Part shown: piece after piece, positions 62,965 to 64,000 of the stretch
Layout: every line of letters starts with the position of its first letter
Position numbering within the stretch: position 1 is the stretch's first letter
Assembly (NCBI RefSeq): GCF_008931805.1
Contig: NZ_CP044399.1
Location: forward strand, 2,232,001-2,296,000
Origin: Moritella marina ATCC 15381
Lineage (GTDB): Bacteria > Pseudomonadota > Gammaproteobacteria > Enterobacterales > Moritellaceae
DNA length: 64,000 bases
Direction of reading: 5' to 3'
Notes under the pieces: generated by a model
The model's database searches: none
The model's input: the letters and a program-made list of their open reading frames with translations, nothing else
Told to the model about the DNA's origin: nothing
Position numbers and translations under genes: made by a program

Positions 62965-64000
62965 TAAAAGCGTTAGCGGGTATGTCCCCACAAATAAAAC
63001 AGTATCTTATCATTACCGGTAATTACTGGGCGTTCACCTTAACTGACGGCGCATTGCGCATGTTGGTGGTGCTGTATTTCCACCAGCTGGGTTACAGCCC
63101 GATAAATATCGCCATGTTATTTGTGTTTTATGAAGTGTTCGGCGTCATCACTAATTTAATTGGTGGCTGGTTAGGGGCACGTTTAGGCCTGAATAAAACG
63201 ATGAACATTGGTTTGGCGATGCAAATTGTCGCCTTAATGATGTTAACCGTACCCGCTGATATGCTGACTGTTGTTTATGTGATGATCGCACAAGCTTTAT
63301 CTGGTATTGCCAAAGACTTAAATAAAATGAGCGCCAAAAGTGCCATTAAATTGTTAGTACCAAAAAGCAATAATGGCAGCGCTACTAATAACAATAGTAG
63401 TGACAGTGATAACAAACTTTATCACTGGGTAGCTGTCTTAACAGGCTCTAAAAATGCACTTAAAGGCGTCGGTTTTTTCTTAGGTGGCGTACTACTAACG
63501 GCGCTTGGTTTTAAACACGCTATTCTGCTCATGGCGGCGATGTTATTGCTTGTTTGGATCTGGAGCTTAACCAGTTTAAAAGCCGAATTAGGCAAAGCCA
63601 AAAACAAGCCTAAGTTTACCGAGATATTTTCTAAAAGCCGCTCAATAAACCTATTATCAGCAGCGCGGTTATTTTTATTCGGTGCTCGTGATGTGTGGTT
63701 TGTAGTTGCCCTTCCGGTATTCTTGGCAACGACCTTTAATTGGGATCATTGGTGGGTTGGCGGCTTTATGGCTAGTTGGGTTATCGGTTATGGTATGGTG
63801 CAATCAATCGCGCCACGCTTTACTGGCAACGTACCTGAGCCACAAGCTGCAGCACGCTGGGCTGGTTACTTAGCGGTGATACCGGTATTGATCGCCATTG
63901 CCCTACACTATCAATTCTACGTGCAATTTTCCATTGTCTTTGGTTTATTGGTTTTCGGCGGCTTGTTCGCGATTAATTCATCATTACACAGTTACTTAAT
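62961..64000 (+). CDS. arsJ: ArsJ organoarsenical exporter, cut by the window end
   Basis: The first 346 codons of a major-facilitator protein that is open to the window edge. It starts [20 protein letters not shown], and [31 protein letters not shown] and [23 protein letters not shown] match ArsJ. ArsJ exports 1-arseno-3-phosphoglycerate made by the adjacent GAPDH, giving arsenate resistance without reduction. The cytosolic loop near residues 135-155 is Asn/Ser-rich ([16 protein letters not shown]). The ATG overlaps the GAPDH stop (ATGA). About 60 C-terminal residues should lie outside. Confidence 0.92.
   Translation, partial: MIKALAGMSPQIKQYLIITGNYWAFTLTDGALRMLVVLYFHQLGYSPINIAMLFVFYEVFGVITNLIGGWLGARLGLNKTMNIGLAMQIVALMMLTVPADMLTVVYVMIAQALSGIAKDLNKMSAKSAIKLLVPKSNNGSATNNNSSDSDNKLYHWVAVLTGSKNALKGVGFFLGGVLLTALGFKHAILLMAAMLLLVWIWSLTSLKAELGKAKNKPKFTEIFSKSRSINLLSAARLFLFGARDVWFVVALPVFLATTFNWDHWWVGGFMASWVIGYGMVQSIAPRFTGNVPEPQAAARWAGYLAVIPVLIAIALHYQFYVQFSIVFGLLVFGGLFAINSSLHSYL

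Overview
The window is chromosomal DNA of a cold-type marine gammaproteobacterium, most likely Moritella or a close relative in the Alteromonadales/Vibrionales sphere (inference). The support is low-GC sequence with frequent TTA/ATT codons, a sodium-motor flagellar protein (MotY), a Vibrio-like integron attC, an Enterobacterales-type curli locus, and housekeeping genes (dnaX, ybaB, recR, apt, sodB, grxD, rnt) that look gammaproteobacterial throughout. I see no rRNA, tRNA, insertion sequence or CRISPR array.

Layout. 1-1060: right end of an integron cassette array (one attC end, one DUF2971 cassette, one attC that has lost its right end). 1061-4993: mgtE behind a long leader that contains short ORFs with good ribosome-binding sites, then apbE and a satP-like acetate carrier. 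5516-12524: gloA-like, motY, rnt, a YfiM-like membrane protein, an Na+/H+ antiporter, grxD, sodB and recR. 12866-17107: a plus-strand block (J-domain protein, three unrecognised proteins, an orphan OppA) that lies between recR and ybaB-dnaX, which are usually one operon. dnaX keeps an E. coli-like -1 frameshift site. 20269-23986: apt, dusC, and a Cache/HD-GYP protein with a degenerate active site.

24005-32405: a cluster with a BCCT carrier, an M19-dipeptidase-like protein lacking metal ligands, a ketoglutarate-semialdehyde-type aldehyde dehydrogenase, a RidA protein, a DUF3726-like protein, an unrecognised 576-residue protein and a divergent LysR regulator. This looks like uptake and catabolism of an unknown zwitterionic or amine compound. 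32505-33975: NfeD/SPFH pair. 34430-39955: curli, with csgB-csgA-(unknown) convergent to csgDEFG. CsgA is unusual: 399 residues, a basic first half, and an Asp-rich second half with a 23-residue Gln ladder.

40497-52439: yihG, a tctCBA tricarboxylate transporter facing a CitA/CitB-type two-component system, an Aer-like chemoreceptor, a LysR regulator, a CPA1 antiporter and a 2OG-Fe(II) oxygenase. 52477-54448: a 12-bp tandem repeat, then an NTF2-like/LysR pair and a tautomerase. 54708-60100: a secreted pilin-like protein, small unknowns, a DMT exporter, a DUF218 protein and a KefB/C-type antiporter. 60453 to the end: arsR-acr3-GAPDH-arsJ, covering arsenite extrusion and export of arsenate as 1-arseno-3-phosphoglycerate. 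arsJ runs off the window.

Most interesting to follow up: the mgtE leader peptide, the J-domain operon splitting dnaX-ybaB-recR, the BCCT/dipeptidase cluster, and the charge-segregated curlin.
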